Assembly (NCBI GenBank): GCA_044866075.1 | Contig: JBIOTQ010000058.1 | Coordinates: forward strand, 1 to 5,172 | DNA: 5,172 nucleotides | Direction of reading: 5' to 3' | Origin: JBASRP01 sp044866075 | GTDB lineage: Bacteria > Actinomycetota > AC-67 | Shown: piece after piece, positions 4,587 through 5,172 of the stretch | How the letters are laid out: each line of letters starts with the position of its first letter | How positions within the stretch are numbered: the stretch's first letter is position 1 | Made by a program: the position numbers and the translations under genes | The notes under the pieces: generated by a model | Databases searched by the model: none | What the model saw: only the letters and a program-made list of their open reading frames with translations | Told to the model about the DNA's origin: nothing

Positions 4587-5144
4587 ATGAGAGGCCGAGC
4601 GGCCCTCATCCCATTCATCGTCGTGCTCATCATTCTCTGCGCGGCGACGGTCGGGTTCGCGGCGTCCGGGGGAGAGCCTGGGCGGCCGGATCAACCGGGT
4701 AAGTCGCAGGCGTCGCCGGGGTCGAACAACGATGGGTCGAACCACGATCCGTCGAACCCCGACGGCACGTATCGCGGGAAGAGCAAGTCGACGCCGGATC
4801 AGGACGGGATCGGTGCGGATCACGGCGTCGTCAACAACGACAAGACAGGCGCCGGCACCGACGGCAACAACGGTTGCGGTAACGACGCCGACCGTGAGGA
4901 CGACAACAACGGTTGGTGCGGTCGCAAGCCGGCGAACGGAAATCCGGCCCCGAGCGTCTCACCGACGGCGACGGCGACCACGTCCGTCGGGACGGAGGTC
5001 CTCGGCCGAACGTTCACCAGTCCGGAGGTGGCCGGACGGCAGTTGGCGCGAACGGGCGCACCGATCGCGAACGTGTTCTTCGCTGCGATGGCGTTGCTTC
5101 TGCTGGGACTCTCGTTGCGAGCGGTCGCGAGCGCGAAGCGCTAG
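4587..5144 (+). CDS. Secreted Asn/Asp/Gly-rich protein with LAxTG wall-sorting signal
   Basis: Seen: 185 residues from ATG 4587 (ATG 4581, two codons earlier, is an alternative). Residues 1-26 are a signal peptide: MRGR, a hydrophobic core at 6-23, and a likely cleavage after GFA or FAA. The mature part is low in complexity and rich in N, D, G, S and P: three tandem SNxD[G/P] units (46-60), then TDGNNGCGND (91-100) and DDNNGWCG (105-112), whose Cys97 and Cys111 could form a disulphide, and a Ser/Thr/Pro/Ala stalk (119-135). The C-terminus is a sorting signal: LARTG (153-157), a hydrophobic helix (about 159-177) and a basic tail ending AKR. Known: LAxTG is the motif of class E sortases, which attach proteins to peptidoglycan in high-GC Gram-positives. 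No sortase is visible in the window. No domain is recognisable, so the function is unknown; a short wall-anchored surface or spacer protein is the best description. Confidence 0.85.
   Translation: MRGRAALIPFIVVLIILCAATVGFAASGGEPGRPDQPGKSQASPGSNNDGSNHDPSNPDGTYRGKSKSTPDQDGIGADHGVVNNDKTGAGTDGNNGCGNDADREDDNNGWCGRKPANGNPAPSVSPTATATTSVGTEVLGRTFTSPEVAGRQLARTGAPIANVFFAAMALLLLGLSLRAVASAKR
4722..4766 (+). repeat. Three tandem 15-base units encoding SNxD[G/P]
   Basis: Three in-frame 15-base units, each opening TCGAAC, encode SNNDG, SNHDP and SNPDG (residues 46-60 of the surface protein). The first three codon positions are identical in all copies and the rest vary mildly, as in an old tandem duplication inside a low-complexity segment. 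Confidence 0.6.
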
Positions 5145-5172
5145 ATCACAAGAGGCGGCGGTCGGGACCGGG

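Noticed and set aside
1..5172. CRISPR arrays, insertion sequences, integrases or phage genes
   Set aside because: I saw no regularly spaced repeats, no transposase or integrase motifs, and no duplicated tRNA end that would mark an attachment site within the window.

Overview
High-GC bacterial DNA, most likely from an actinobacterium (Actinomycetota) or a related Gram-positive lineage. The lineage call rests on GC-rich codon use, an LAxTG-type wall-sorting signal (the form class E sortases of high-GC Gram-positives use), a YndJ-like membrane protein and a genomically encoded tRNA CCA end. No species can be named from this window.

Layout. Positions 1-811 (minus strand) hold an ECF sigma factor and, overlapping its stop by 4 bases, the start of a single-pass membrane protein that is probably its anti-sigma factor; that gene leaves the window at position 1. 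A candidate ECF-type promoter lies just upstream at 838-866. This left part is visibly poorer in GC than the rest. A 349-base gap (812-1160) follows, with no gene I can defend.

Positions 1161-4085 (minus strand) are one compact operon of four genes read in the order TetR-family regulator, YndJ-like polytopic membrane protein, TIGR01777-type SDR epimerase, SRPBCC-domain protein. Neighbouring genes overlap by 1, 4 and 4 bases, so translation is probably coupled. Upstream of the regulator sits a good sigma-70-type promoter (TTGACA, 17-base spacer, TATCTT). Its -10 box and likely transcription start are covered by a 29-bp imperfect inverted repeat, which suggests autorepression. The ligand and biological role are unknown. 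The epimerase/SRPBCC pair is a recurrent partnership (sometimes one fused protein), and the membrane protein makes an envelope- or lipid-related job plausible, but that is inference.

Positions 4151-4348 carry a coding-like reading frame on the plus strand with no start codon, possibly a decayed gene remnant. A tRNA-Val (anticodon TAC) is on the minus strand at 4363-4437. Divergently, after a 149-base leader with several self-complementary segments, a plus-strand gene (4587-5144) encodes a small Asn/Asp/Gly-rich secreted protein with an N-terminal signal peptide and a C-terminal LARTG motif, membrane helix and basic tail: a probable sortase-anchored surface protein. The last 28 bases contain no visible gene start.
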